A stretch of DNA of 64,000 nucleotides from Chryseobacterium defluvii. GTDB taxonomy: Bacteria; Bacteroidota; Bacteroidia; Flavobacteriales; Weeksellaceae. Below, piece by piece: positions 35,739 to 43,452 of the stretch. The first letter of the stretch is position 1, and each line of letters starts with the position of its first letter. The translations under genes and the position numbers were made by a program. The DNA is taken from the NCBI RefSeq assembly GCF_014204415.1, contig NZ_JACHLE010000001.1:806001-870000 (forward strand). The letters are read 5' to 3'. The notes under the pieces were generated by a model. The model saw nothing but the letters and a program-made list of their open reading frames with translations, made no database searches and was not told the DNA's origin.

Positions 35739-36902
35739 ATGAGCAGAGATAACAATAATTCAGAAAGACCAAAAAGACCAAGAATTTCCACTAAAAAAAA
35801 TTCTGATGCTTCTCGTGCTTCTAAATCCGGAAATTCTTCGGGATCTAAGCCTTTTAAGAAATCTTTTCCAAAAGCAGGGGAAAGAAATCTTGACCATAAA
35901 GGAACCAATTCGAAGTTTGAAAAGAAACCATTCAAAAGAAATGAAGGGAGTTTCGACAGACAAGATGATGAGCGTAATCCGAAATCTGAGAAAAAACCTT
36001 ATATCACCAATAAAAGCGAAGAAAGAAGATCCGCTCCTAAAAGAGGAGGCAGAGATTTTGATACCCGCGATAAGTATGAAAGAGGCAGCCTGAAATACGG
36101 ACGCCGTCCGTCCGGTGGAGAGGAAAGAGATGACAGGGCAAGATCATTTGTTCAAAAACGAAGGTTTAATAAGATTGATAAAGACCTACATAAAGATACG
36201 ATCCGTCTTAATAAATACATTGCCAATTCCGGGATATGCAGCAGGAGAGAGGCAGATGAGCTGATCACTCAGGGTTTGGTGGAAGTTAACGGAAAAGTGG
36301 TTACTGAAATGGGATACCAGGTTGAAAAGACAGATAAAGTGGTTTTTGACGGACAAAGTATTACTCCCGAAAAGCCTGTTTATGTACTTCTTAATAAACC
36401 GAAAGGCTATATTTCCACCACAAAAGACGATAAAGCCAGAAAAACAGTAATGGATCTGGTAGCCAACGCTTCTCCTTACCGAGTTTTTCCTGTAGGAAGA
36501 CTGGACCGTTCCACAACAGGGGTTATTCTTCTGACTAATGACGGGCACATGACAAAAAAACTAACCCATCCTTCTTTCGAGGCGAGGAAGATCTATCACG
36601 TAACGCTGGATAAAAAACTGACTCATGAAGATATGAAACTGATCGCAGAAGGCATCCGTCTGGATGAAGGAGTCGCCAAAGTAGATCAGATCTCCTTCAT
36701 TGAAGGGAAAACCAAAAATGAGGTGGGTATTGAAATCCATATCGGATGGAACCGTGTGATCAGAAGAATTTTCCAGAGATTAGGATATGAGGTGGAAGCT
36801 TTAGACAGAGTGATGTTTGCAGGACTTACCAAGAAAAATATCAAACGCGGACACTGGAGGATCCTTACGGAACTGGAGGTGAATAATCTGAAAATGCTAT
36901 AA
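35739..36902 (+). CDS. RluB/RsuA-family rRNA pseudouridine synthase with long disordered N-terminus
   Basis: The 387-residue protein has about 150 residues of Lys/Arg/Ser/Asp-rich low-complexity sequence, an S4 RNA-binding domain (about 155-200, IRLNKYIANSGICSRREADE) and the synthase domain. The catalytic Asp256 is in GRLDRSTTGVILLTNDG, and LLNKPKGYISTT is the RsuA-family motif. It modifies rRNA, probably 23S helix 93 if it is RluB (inference). The N-terminal extension is typical of flavobacterial homologues and may add RNA binding. Confidence 0.92.
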   Translation: MSRDNNNSERPKRPRISTKKNSDASRASKSGNSSGSKPFKKSFPKAGERNLDHKGTNSKFEKKPFKRNEGSFDRQDDERNPKSEKKPYITNKSEERRSAPKRGGRDFDTRDKYERGSLKYGRRPSGGEERDDRARSFVQKRRFNKIDKDLHKDTIRLNKYIANSGICSRREADELITQGLVEVNGKVVTEMGYQVEKTDKVVFDGQSITPEKPVYVLLNKPKGYISTTKDDKARKTVMDLVANASPYRVFPVGRLDRSTTGVILLTNDGHMTKKLTHPSFEARKIYHVTLDKKLTHEDMKLIAEGIRLDEGVAKVDQISFIEGKTKNEVGIEIHIGWNRVIRRIFQRLGYEVEALDRVMFAGLTKKNIKRGHWRILTELEVNNLKML

Positions 36903-36903
36903 T

Positions 36904-37066
36904 AGTTAGTAGTTATAAGTTAAGAGTGATGAGTTTTTGCTTATCATTTTAAAATAAGAAAGCGTGGAAAATTCCACGCTTTTATTATTTAGTATTAATT
37001 TAATTAAGTTCAAAATACCTCAAATCTTTATAGCTTATAACTCTTAACTTATAATTCATAACTCTC
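36904..37066. repeat. Palindromic intergenic element, TTATAAGTTAAGAGT ends
   Basis: TTATAAGTTAAGAGT (36913-36927) has its exact reverse complement at 37040-37054, and the similarity continues imperfectly on both sides. A terminator lies in its middle. It separates two convergent genes. Confidence 0.7.
36961..36984. terminator. Bidirectional terminator between convergent genes
   Basis: AGCGTGGAA pairs with TTCCACGCT around AA, with TTTT after it on the plus strand. Confidence 0.85.
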
Positions 37067-37072
37067 TTTACT

Positions 37073-37678
37073 TTATCCCAAAACCGTCACGCCCTTTTGG
37101 ATCATTTCATAGATAGCATCTCTTCCGTTATCGGGTTTCACGTTTACGGCTTTTGTCCCGTTAAAATGCAGGCAGGTAACATAATCATTGGCAAGGGCAT
37201 CCAGGCAGGTGAATTTTACGCAGTAGTCCAGAGCCAGCCCTACAATTTCCAACAATTGGATATCATGGTATTTCAGAAAATCATCCAAACCGGTTTTCAT
37301 AAAGTGGTTGTTATCCTGGAAACCGCTGTAGCTGTCAATTTCAGGATTTTTACCTTTCTGGACAATATGGGTAACTTTCTCCCTATTCAGATCCTTATGA
37401 AATTCTGCCCCGAAAGTGCCCTGTATACAATGATCCGGCCACATAAACTGCGGAACACCGTTTAAAATGATGCTTTCCCCCACATTTTTACCATTATTGC
37501 TGGCAAAGCTTTTATGGTCGGCAGGATGCCAGTCCTGGGTCAGAACAATCTGGTCATACTCATTCTCTTCCATCAGAAGGTTGATATACGGAATAACTTC
37601 GTTGGCTCCCGGAACGGCCAATGCGCCGCCTTCACAGAAATCATTCTGCACATCTACTATTATTAACGCTTTTTTCAT
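37073..37678 (-). CDS. pncA: Nicotinamidase
   Basis: The 201-residue isochorismatase-fold enzyme hydrolyses nicotinamide to nicotinate for NAD salvage. The catalytic Asp is in VDVQNDFCEGG, the metal ligands in DWHPADHKSF, the Lys in KGKNPEIDSYSGF and the nucleophile Cys in LALDYCVKFT. The length fits PncA. It is monocistronic with a good promoter. Confidence 0.95.
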   Translation of the reverse strand: MKKALIIVDVQNDFCEGGALAVPGANEVIPYINLLMEENEYDQIVLTQDWHPADHKSFASNNGKNVGESIILNGVPQFMWPDHCIQGTFGAEFHKDLNREKVTHIVQKGKNPEIDSYSGFQDNNHFMKTGLDDFLKYHDIQLLEIVGLALDYCVKFTCLDALANDYVTCLHFNGTKAVNVKPDNGRDAIYEMIQKGVTVLG

Positions 37679-37709
37679 ATTCAGATTTCTCGAATTTTTG
37701 ATAAATTTA

Positions 37710-37739
37710 CAAAACTAACTACTCAAAAAATTGTCCAAA
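37710..37739 (-). promoter_or_regulatory. Promoter of pncA
   Basis: Minus-strand TTTG (37739-37736), an 18-nt spacer and TAGTTTTG (37717-37710). The inverted pair TTGTCC/GGACAA (37731-37756) overlaps the -33 side and may be an operator for pncA or the divergent operon. Confidence 0.65.
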
Positions 37740-37786
37740 CCTTAATTATCGGACAAAACGGCATCAAAAAAAATGAATACAACAGT

Positions 37787-38323
37787 ATGAGCGATTTAGA
37801 AAAAAAGAAATTCCCGATCGGACAGTTTGAGTTCCCAGAACATATTTCCGATATTGAACTGACTGAACATATCAGGGTTATCAAAGACTTTCCCGGAAGG
37901 CTTAAAAACCTGATTGAGAACTTTACAGACGACCAGCTGGATACGCAGTACAGGGAAGAGGGCTGGACGGTGAGGCAACTCATCAATCATATTGCCGATA
38001 GCCATGCCAACAGTTTTATCCGTTTCAAACTCGCCCTTACGGAAGATAACCCTACCATAAAACCTTATAATGAAGCCAAATGGGCCGAGCTTCAGGACAG
38101 CAGGAATATGCCTGTAAAACCAGCCATGCGTATCATCAAAGGTACCCATCAGAGATGGACGGTTTTGCTTAAATCCCTTACCAATAAACAGTTTGAAAGA
38201 ACCTTTCGCCATCCTGAGCAGCATACAGACCATAACTTGAGGAACTATCTCGCATTTTACGTATGGCATTGTAACCATCATTTCGCTCATATTGAAAACC
38301 TGAAGAAAGAAAAAGGTTGGTAA
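37787..38323 (+). CDS. YfiT/BstA-like DinB-fold protein, putative thiol transferase
   Basis: The 178-residue protein is of the YfiT (DinB superfamily) type: FPIGQFEFPEHI at the N-terminus, REEGWTVRQLINHIADSHANSF with the first metal His, and YVWHCNHHFAHIENL with the other two. In Firmicutes this family includes bacillithiol-S-transferases (BstA). The neighbouring YtxJ gene supports a bacillithiol link. The first gene of a tight operon; it overlaps the next by 7 bp. Confidence 0.88.
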   Translation: MSDLEKKKFPIGQFEFPEHISDIELTEHIRVIKDFPGRLKNLIENFTDDQLDTQYREEGWTVRQLINHIADSHANSFIRFKLALTEDNPTIKPYNEAKWAELQDSRNMPVKPAMRIIKGTHQRWTVLLKSLTNKQFERTFRHPEQHTDHNLRNYLAFYVWHCNHHFAHIENLKKEKGW

Positions 38324-38778
38324 GGAAAAGTATTCACAACCGGGTATTTTTTGAAGAAATTATCAGCCGTATCTCCGGACTTTCTGAAGATTCCCCGGCA
38401 ATATGGGGGAAAATGAATGTATGCCAGATGCTCAGGCATTGTGATCTCGTGTTACAGATCGCCCTGAATAAAACAGAAATTCCGGATGTTCATTTCTTTT
38501 TGAGATGGATCGGGATATTCACAAAAAAAGAAATGTATATATTTAATAACGGAATTCCCCGAAATATGCCTACTTTTCGAAAAGTAATCGTTAATTTTGA
38601 GTATAATTTCAATGATGCCCAAAGTGGACTTATAAAGACCTTGAACGAGTATTGGACAGCATTTGAAACTAACCAATTACCCGACAGTCATGTGCTTTTT
38701 GGAAAAATGACGCAAAAGGACTGGGGGTTTTTAGAATATAAGCATCTTAATCATCATCTTAATCAATTCAGTGTATGA
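38317..38778 (+). CDS. DUF1569 (DinB-related) protein
   Basis: The 153-residue protein begins with a TTG codon inside the end of the previous gene. IWGKMNVCQMLRHCDLVLQIAL and EYKHLNHHLNQF carry the spaced His residues of the DinB fold, as in DUF1569. Function is unknown; it may be another thiol- or metal-dependent enzyme. It is translationally coupled on both sides (7-bp and 4-bp overlaps). Confidence 0.82.
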   Translation: MVRKSIHNRVFFEEIISRISGLSEDSPAIWGKMNVCQMLRHCDLVLQIALNKTEIPDVHFFLRWIGIFTKKEMYIFNNGIPRNMPTFRKVIVNFEYNFNDAQSGLIKTLNEYWTAFETNQLPDSHVLFGKMTQKDWGFLEYKHLNHHLNQFSV

Positions 38779-39152
38779 GTTTTTTTGGGAAAATATTCGG
38801 AGAGAAAGAGAATAATCCGGAAAAGAAATCTTTCTGGAGGTCAATTACATCCGAAAGTGATCTGGCAGAGGCTGTTGAAAATTCATATGAAAATACCATA
38901 GTGATTTTTAAGCACTCTACCAGCTGCTATATCAGTAAGACCATATTGAAAAATTTTGAAAAAGAAATAGAAAACTTAGATCAGAAAATAAGTTTTTATT
39001 ACTTAGATTTGTTAGCCCATAGATCTGTTTCTAATAAAATAGCTGCCGACTTCGGAATCCGTCATGAAAGTCCCCAGTTAATAGTAATAGAGGACGGAAA
39101 AGCCGTGAATAATGCTTCTCATCAAGACATATCCATAAGCCTGATCAGATAA
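38775..39152 (+). CDS. ytxJ: YtxJ/BrxC-like monothiol bacilliredoxin
   Basis: The 125-residue thioredoxin-fold protein has VIFKHSTSCYISKTIL, the single-Cys active site of YtxJ (BrxC), and the cis-Pro region RHESPQLIVIEDGKAV. The family reduces bacillithiolated proteins in bacillithiol-producing bacteria (family knowledge). There is no signal peptide, so it is cytoplasmic. The ATGA start overlaps the previous stop. The Crp-type regulator starts within its TAATG stop. Confidence 0.9.
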   Translation: MSFFGKIFGEKENNPEKKSFWRSITSESDLAEAVENSYENTIVIFKHSTSCYISKTILKNFEKEIENLDQKISFYYLDLLAHRSVSNKIAADFGIRHESPQLIVIEDGKAVNNASHQDISISLIR

Positions 39153-39745
39153 TGAAGAATATTAATAATTATTTAGCAAAAGTTCTGAATATTCCTCTTG
39201 AAAAAGTGAATACATGCAGCCTGCACTATGAAGTAAAGAAAATTCCGAAAAACCAGTTTCTCCTGCAATATGGTGAGATCTGCAGGCATACATTCTTTGT
39301 AGAAAAAGGACTTCTGAAAATGTACTCCATTGATAAAAACGGCAAAGAGCACATCATACAGTTCGCGCCTGAAAGCTGGCTGATCTCTGACAGAAGCAGC
39401 CTGTATTTCAACGAAAAATCAATTTATTACATAGAAACCGTAGAAGATTCTGAAATATTGCTGCTGCCTCCGGATTTTTTCAATAATATCCTGGAACAAT
39501 TTCCTAACAGCATCCGCAAGAATGATTTCTTATTGCAGAAACATATAAGAGGCCTTCAGAACAGGATCAATTCTTTATTAGGAGAAACTGCTGAAGAACG
39601 GTATATGAAATTCATTAAAATGTACCCGGATCTGCTTTTGAGAGTTCCTCAATGGATGATTGCCTCTTATCTGGGAATTACCCCTGAAAGCTTAAGCCGC
39701 GTAAGAAAGGAACTGGCCAGAAAGAATTTCGTGCCGGACAGATAG
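39152..39745 (+). CDS. Crp/Fnr-family transcriptional regulator (first)
   Basis: The 197-residue protein has an N-terminal cyclic-nucleotide-binding-like barrel (about 15-115, QYGEICRHTFFVEKGLLKMY, HIIQFAPESWLISD) and a C-terminal helix-turn-helix (RVPQWMIASYLGITPESLSRVRKEL). The barrel lacks the full cAMP-binding motif, so its ligand is unknown. It shares one base with the ytxJ stop, so it is the last gene of the bacillithiol-linked operon and may regulate it. Confidence 0.9.
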   Translation: MKNINNYLAKVLNIPLEKVNTCSLHYEVKKIPKNQFLLQYGEICRHTFFVEKGLLKMYSIDKNGKEHIIQFAPESWLISDRSSLYFNEKSIYYIETVEDSEILLLPPDFFNNILEQFPNSIRKNDFLLQKHIRGLQNRINSLLGETAEERYMKFIKMYPDLLLRVPQWMIASYLGITPESLSRVRKELARKNFVPDR

Positions 39746-40214
39746 GGATTTATCTTATTTTAGCAGACTTTCCTGCCTGTATCATTTGTTGGAGCCATTC
39801 TTGAGATTGACTTTAGATTACTTATTTTTTATGAAAAATTAAATATCAGAATGCCAGGGGTGACTATCCTATTGGTGTTATTTTCTATATGGCAGGCACT
39901 AAAAATTTTACCAAATACACTTAACCCGTGGAATAAAAAATGAAAATGAAACATCTTAAATTTTTCAATCTGAACCTGGATACGCGATAATTACCAAATT
40001 AAAAAAAATAACATATAATAACAAATCATATAACATCAATAAATAAAATATGAGATAAATAATATAAAATTTAACCTTAATTAACGTTTAAAAAGTAATA
40101 CCAGGCTTAATATTTGCATTCAGTAATAGCATTCAGCTATATAAGGTTGTTCACTAACACCTCTTCTAACTGCGGAAGTTATGCTTACATTAATAACATT
40201 AAAAATCAAATATT
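39746..40214. other. 469-bp spacer, no supported gene
   Basis: AT-rich, with a 30-codon frame at 39851-39943 coding for a hydrophobic helix (MPGVTILLVLFSIW) that continues upstream without a start. It may be the remnant of a membrane protein gene. Near 40117-40138 GCATTCAG occurs twice, and an imperfect -7 (AATATTTG, about 40109-40116) could serve the next gene. Confidence 0.4.
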
Positions 40215-40811
40215 ATGGTAATTAGTGAAGACATTCTCTATTCGATGGGTGCAAGCCTTAAAGATTACGGACCTTCCGAATTCATTTTCAGTGAAGGAGA
40301 AATGCCCAACTATTATTATCAGATTGTGAAAGGGCAGATAAAGCTGAATAATTATAGCGAAGACGGCAAAGAATTTATCCAGAATATTCTGTCTGAGGGG
40401 CAAAGCTGTGGGGAATCTATCCTTTTTATCGACAAGCCCTATCCCCTGAATGCTGAAACACTTACAAATTGCAGCCTTCTGAAGCTTGAGAAATCCAAAT
40501 TTTTTAATTTACTGGATCAATCTCCTGAGCTGTGCATGGAAATCAGTAGCTTTCTTTCTCAACGCTTGTATTATAAATTTGTTATGATGCAGAATATCTC
40601 TTCCCAAAATCCTGCTGTAAGGCTTAAAGGTCTTATGGATTATCTTAAAAGCTTTCAGGATGACGAAAATCCCTATTCTTTCATCATCCCATTTACACGA
40701 AAGCAAATGGCCAGCCTTACCGGTCTTTGCGTAGAGACCGCAATAAGAACCATAAAAATGATGGAAAGAGATCAGATCGTTAAAATTCAGGATCGTAAAA
40801 TTTTATATTAA
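40215..40811 (+). CDS. Crp/Fnr-family transcriptional regulator (second)
   Basis: The 198-residue protein has a cNMP-binding barrel (FIFSEGEMPNYYYQIVKGQIKL, EGQSCGESILFIDKPYPLNAET, close to the classic GExxL/RA pattern but not matching it) and a C-terminal HTH (TRKQMASLTGLCVETAIRTIKMM). It differs clearly from the first regulator at 39152. It stands alone behind a long spacer. The target is unknown. Confidence 0.9.
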   Translation: MVISEDILYSMGASLKDYGPSEFIFSEGEMPNYYYQIVKGQIKLNNYSEDGKEFIQNILSEGQSCGESILFIDKPYPLNAETLTNCSLLKLEKSKFFNLLDQSPELCMEISSFLSQRLYYKFVMMQNISSQNPAVRLKGLMDYLKSFQDDENPYSFIIPFTRKQMASLTGLCVETAIRTIKMMERDQIVKIQDRKILY

Positions 40812-40881
40812 ATATTTATTATATTAAAGGGCATGAACATTGAAAACATTCAGGTATTAACTAAAAAAAAATTTTAAGACT

Positions 40882-41268
40882 ATGATTTTTGAAACCGATG
40901 CTTTAAAATATTCCGACCTGAATGATAAAAATAATGTGATCGAAAACGAATCCCTGTTCCCCAGCGTGATCAATTCCTATGGGGTTACGGCATTCCTGAT
41001 CAAATCTTTGGAAAAAATAAAAAGGAATGCACAGTGTGAGATCTTAAAAAAGGTAATAGATACGTATGTTCAGGAATACATTTTACATATAAACGAATAT
41101 CATTGCGTAAATTCGGAGCCGGTCATTTATACTGATCCCGAACTCAGAATGGAAGATTCATCTTTTACCCTGTATGCTAAAACGGCTTATTATAAAGTTT
41201 TAAAAGAAGAAGAATACCTCAATAAGCTTTTAAATACCCTCAACATAGAAGACAGATACACTATATAG
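40882..41268 (+). CDS. Hypothetical protein, mostly helical
   Basis: The 128-residue protein has no signal or membrane segment. It reads as helices (VTAFLIKSLEKIKRNAQCEILKKVI, YAKTAYYKVLKEEEYLNKLLNTL) with several aromatic residues. I recognise no family. It is 70 bp after the second Crp-type gene and could be its partner. It ends 18 bp from the convergent MocR gene. Confidence 0.65.
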   Translation: MIFETDALKYSDLNDKNNVIENESLFPSVINSYGVTAFLIKSLEKIKRNAQCEILKKVIDTYVQEYILHINEYHCVNSEPVIYTDPELRMEDSSFTLYAKTAYYKVLKEEEYLNKLLNTLNIEDRYTI

Positions 41269-41286
41269 AAGCAATCCGACAAATAT

Positions 41287-42774
41287 TTAACCGATTAATG
41301 CCCTGGTACTTTCTGAAAGGATCCGAATACTGCTTTCCATTTCATCAAAATTAAGATTACCATACCCCAAACGCATAGCAGTAAGTTCCTTATTCTGATA
41401 AAGTAGCGTTCTCGGCAGAAAAAGGTTATTTTGAGAACAATAGCGGCTAAGCTGCATCAGATTGACAGTGGTTTTCCATTCAGCCCATACCGCAAGGCCG
41501 CCTGAAGGCTTATTAAAACTAACATGGTCCCCCAAATATTCATTCAATAAATCTATAAAACGGTCTCTTCTTTCCTGATATACCTTCAATGACTTCTTGA
41601 GATACCTATGAATTTCCCCTTCAGCAATCATCTCACCCAAAACCTGTTCCATCAGGATATCACCCTGCCTGTCAATAATCCCTAAATATTTCCGCATTTC
41701 TTTCATTAAATTCTCAGGTGCCACAATAAACCCCGTCCGGAAGCCCGGTGCCAGAGATTTCCCGAAAGAACCTATATAGATCACCATCCCATTGGTATCT
41801 GCACTGGCTAAGGGAAGAATAGGACTCTTATCGTAATGAAAATCATAATCATAATCATCTTCCAGGATCGCAAATCCATACTCATTGGCAAGGTTCAGCA
41901 ATTCCAGCCTGCGTTGCGCGCTTAACGTTACAGTAGTAGGGTAGTGATGATGAGGAGTAAGATACAGCATCCTTATTTTCTGTTTTTTACAGATTTCCCG
42001 TACCCCTTCCACACTCAGCCCTTCATGATCAACAGGAACGGAGACTATTCGAACGCCCGCTTTCTGAAAGATCATATTCACGGAAAAGTAGCTTAAGTCA
42101 CCCACCAATACAGTGTCTCCTTCTGAAAGCAGGATTTCCGATACGATATAAATGCTCATTTCCGTACTTCTGGTGATCAGGAGATTATTGCTGGAAATGG
42201 ATAATCCACGGGACAGATTCAGATAGTTGGACAGGTTTTTCTTGAAGAATTCGCTTCCGTCATGATTATAATGTCCTAATACTTTGTGGGCTTTACGTTT
42301 CATTATAGAACTATAGATCCGGGAATGTTGATCGATCTGGGTCAGCCTTATATCCGGAACGCCGTCATTGAACATATATTCACACTCAGAATGTTCAAAA
42401 GGATTATCTAAAATATTGGTGGTTTTAAAAGAAAAACCCGTTATCTGAGGATAAAGCCTGAGATTACTCTTATCGAAGTTTTTAATTTTTAATGGTTTTT
42501 CCTCATTCTTACCGATAACAAATGTTCCCTTATTCGGCAAACTTTCCACCCATCCCTGTGCGAATAATTCATCATAAGCGGACACAACAGTATTCCTGTG
42601 AACCTCCAGAATATTACTTAAGGTCCGGGTCCCCGGAAGTTTAGCACCTAAAGGAAGCGATCCTCTTTGTATGGCGTTGATCAGTTGATGAGCTATCTGC
42701 ATATAGATGGCAGTATCTGATTTTCTGTCAATTTTTATAAAACTCTGATAAGGAATTTCAACCGGACTATCCAT
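41287..42774 (-). CDS. MocR/PdxR-type GntR regulator with aminotransferase domain
   Basis: The 495-residue protein has a winged helix of the GntR family (about 15-85, LGAKLPGTRTLSNILEVHRNT) and a fold-type I aminotransferase-like domain whose PLP Lys is in YIGSFGKSLAPGFRTGF. YGFAILEDDYDYDFHYD is the usual PLP-pocket Asp/Tyr segment. Such regulators sense PLP or an amino-acid-like ligand. It is divergent from the biotin operon, which makes that operon its probable target; BioF and BioA are also PLP enzymes. Confidence 0.93.
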   Translation of the reverse strand: MDSPVEIPYQSFIKIDRKSDTAIYMQIAHQLINAIQRGSLPLGAKLPGTRTLSNILEVHRNTVVSAYDELFAQGWVESLPNKGTFVIGKNEEKPLKIKNFDKSNLRLYPQITGFSFKTTNILDNPFEHSECEYMFNDGVPDIRLTQIDQHSRIYSSIMKRKAHKVLGHYNHDGSEFFKKNLSNYLNLSRGLSISSNNLLITRSTEMSIYIVSEILLSEGDTVLVGDLSYFSVNMIFQKAGVRIVSVPVDHEGLSVEGVREICKKQKIRMLYLTPHHHYPTTVTLSAQRRLELLNLANEYGFAILEDDYDYDFHYDKSPILPLASADTNGMVIYIGSFGKSLAPGFRTGFIVAPENLMKEMRKYLGIIDRQGDILMEQVLGEMIAEGEIHRYLKKSLKVYQERRDRFIDLLNEYLGDHVSFNKPSGGLAVWAEWKTTVNLMQLSRYCSQNNLFLPRTLLYQNKELTAMRLGYGNLNFDEMESSIRILSESTRALIG

Positions 42775-42786
42775 AAATTAAAAACT

Positions 42787-42800
42787 GGCACCATGGAACC
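42787..42800. promoter_or_regulatory. GGnnCCATGGnnCC palindrome, putative MocR operator
   Basis: A 14-bp palindrome lies 12 bp from the regulator start and directly upstream of the biotin-operon -7 box, where the -33 box would be expected. Its role as binding site is inferred. Confidence 0.45.
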
Positions 42801-42814
42801 ATCCGGCAATATAC

Positions 42815-42822
42815 TACATTTG
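42815..42822 (+). promoter_or_regulatory. -7 element of the biotin operon
   Basis: TACATTTG, 18 bp before the ATG at 42841, with no -33 consensus. This would fit activator-dependent control. Confidence 0.65.
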
Positions 42823-42840
42823 ACCCAAAATAAAAAAATA

Positions 42841-43446
42841 ATGACATTCCATCTTCTATTGCAGAAAATAGTGCAGGATAATACAACCCACGCCAAATGG
42901 CTGAATACCCTTTCCTTCATGGAAAATGCAGGAGCCCGGAAAATTTCAGCATGTGAGCATCATTCGCAGGTAAACCTTATCCAGCTGAAGCATGCCGCAG
43001 AAGAGCACCGGCACGCCTATTATCTGAAAAAACAGATCGGGAAAATAGATCCGGATCTTTGCAATACCTATGAAAGGGAAGAACTTTTAGCCTCTAATGC
43101 CACCAGACAATACCTGCATTCCTTAGATATTCAAACCTGCCGCTATCTTCAGAATACTTTCCAGCTCAGCCGGGAAGAACTGAAATATGCAGCCTACCTG
43201 TTTGTAACCTATGCCATAGAAGTACGTGCAGACGAATTATATCCCGTTTATCAGGAAATATTAACCCAAAAGTCTTCTAAAATTATGGTAAAATCCATCA
43301 TTCTGGAAGAAGAAGGGCATCTGGAGGAAATGATTAGCCAGCTTGATGATTTTTCACCGGACTGGAAATCACACGCTGAAAACATATTAAAAATAGAAAA
43401 GAAATTACATGACCAATGGATAGCAGCCATTGCTCAGGAAGTATAA
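42841..43446 (+). CDS. Ferritin-like diiron protein heading the biotin operon
   Basis: The 201-residue all-helical protein has two ExxH motifs, E55-x-x-H58 (AAEEHRHAYYLKK) and E157-x-x-H160 (ILEEEGHLEEM), plus E127 in the helix between. This is the ligand pattern of ferritin-like diiron oxidases and oxygenases. The start is 42841, since the ATG at 42793 lies upstream of the promoter. It is 6 bp before bioF. No named biotin gene has this form. It might form or oxidise the pimelate precursor (inference), or serve iron or oxidative-stress needs of BioB. Confidence 0.8.
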   Translation: MTFHLLLQKIVQDNTTHAKWLNTLSFMENAGARKISACEHHSQVNLIQLKHAAEEHRHAYYLKKQIGKIDPDLCNTYEREELLASNATRQYLHSLDIQTCRYLQNTFQLSREELKYAAYLFVTYAIEVRADELYPVYQEILTQKSSKIMVKSIILEEEGHLEEMISQLDDFSPDWKSHAENILKIEKKLHDQWIAAIAQEV

Positions 43447-43452
43447 ACCAAT

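Noticed and set aside
37731..37756. TTGTCC/GGACAA inverted pair as a terminator
   Set aside because: The arms are only 6 bp with a 14-nt loop and no T run, and it lies in a divergent promoter region; noted instead as a possible operator.
39851..39943. 30-codon frame beginning MPGVTILLVLFSIW in the 39746-40214 spacer
   Set aside because: No promoter or ribosome-binding context and no homologue known to me. The frame extends upstream without a start codon, so it is mentioned only as a possible remnant.
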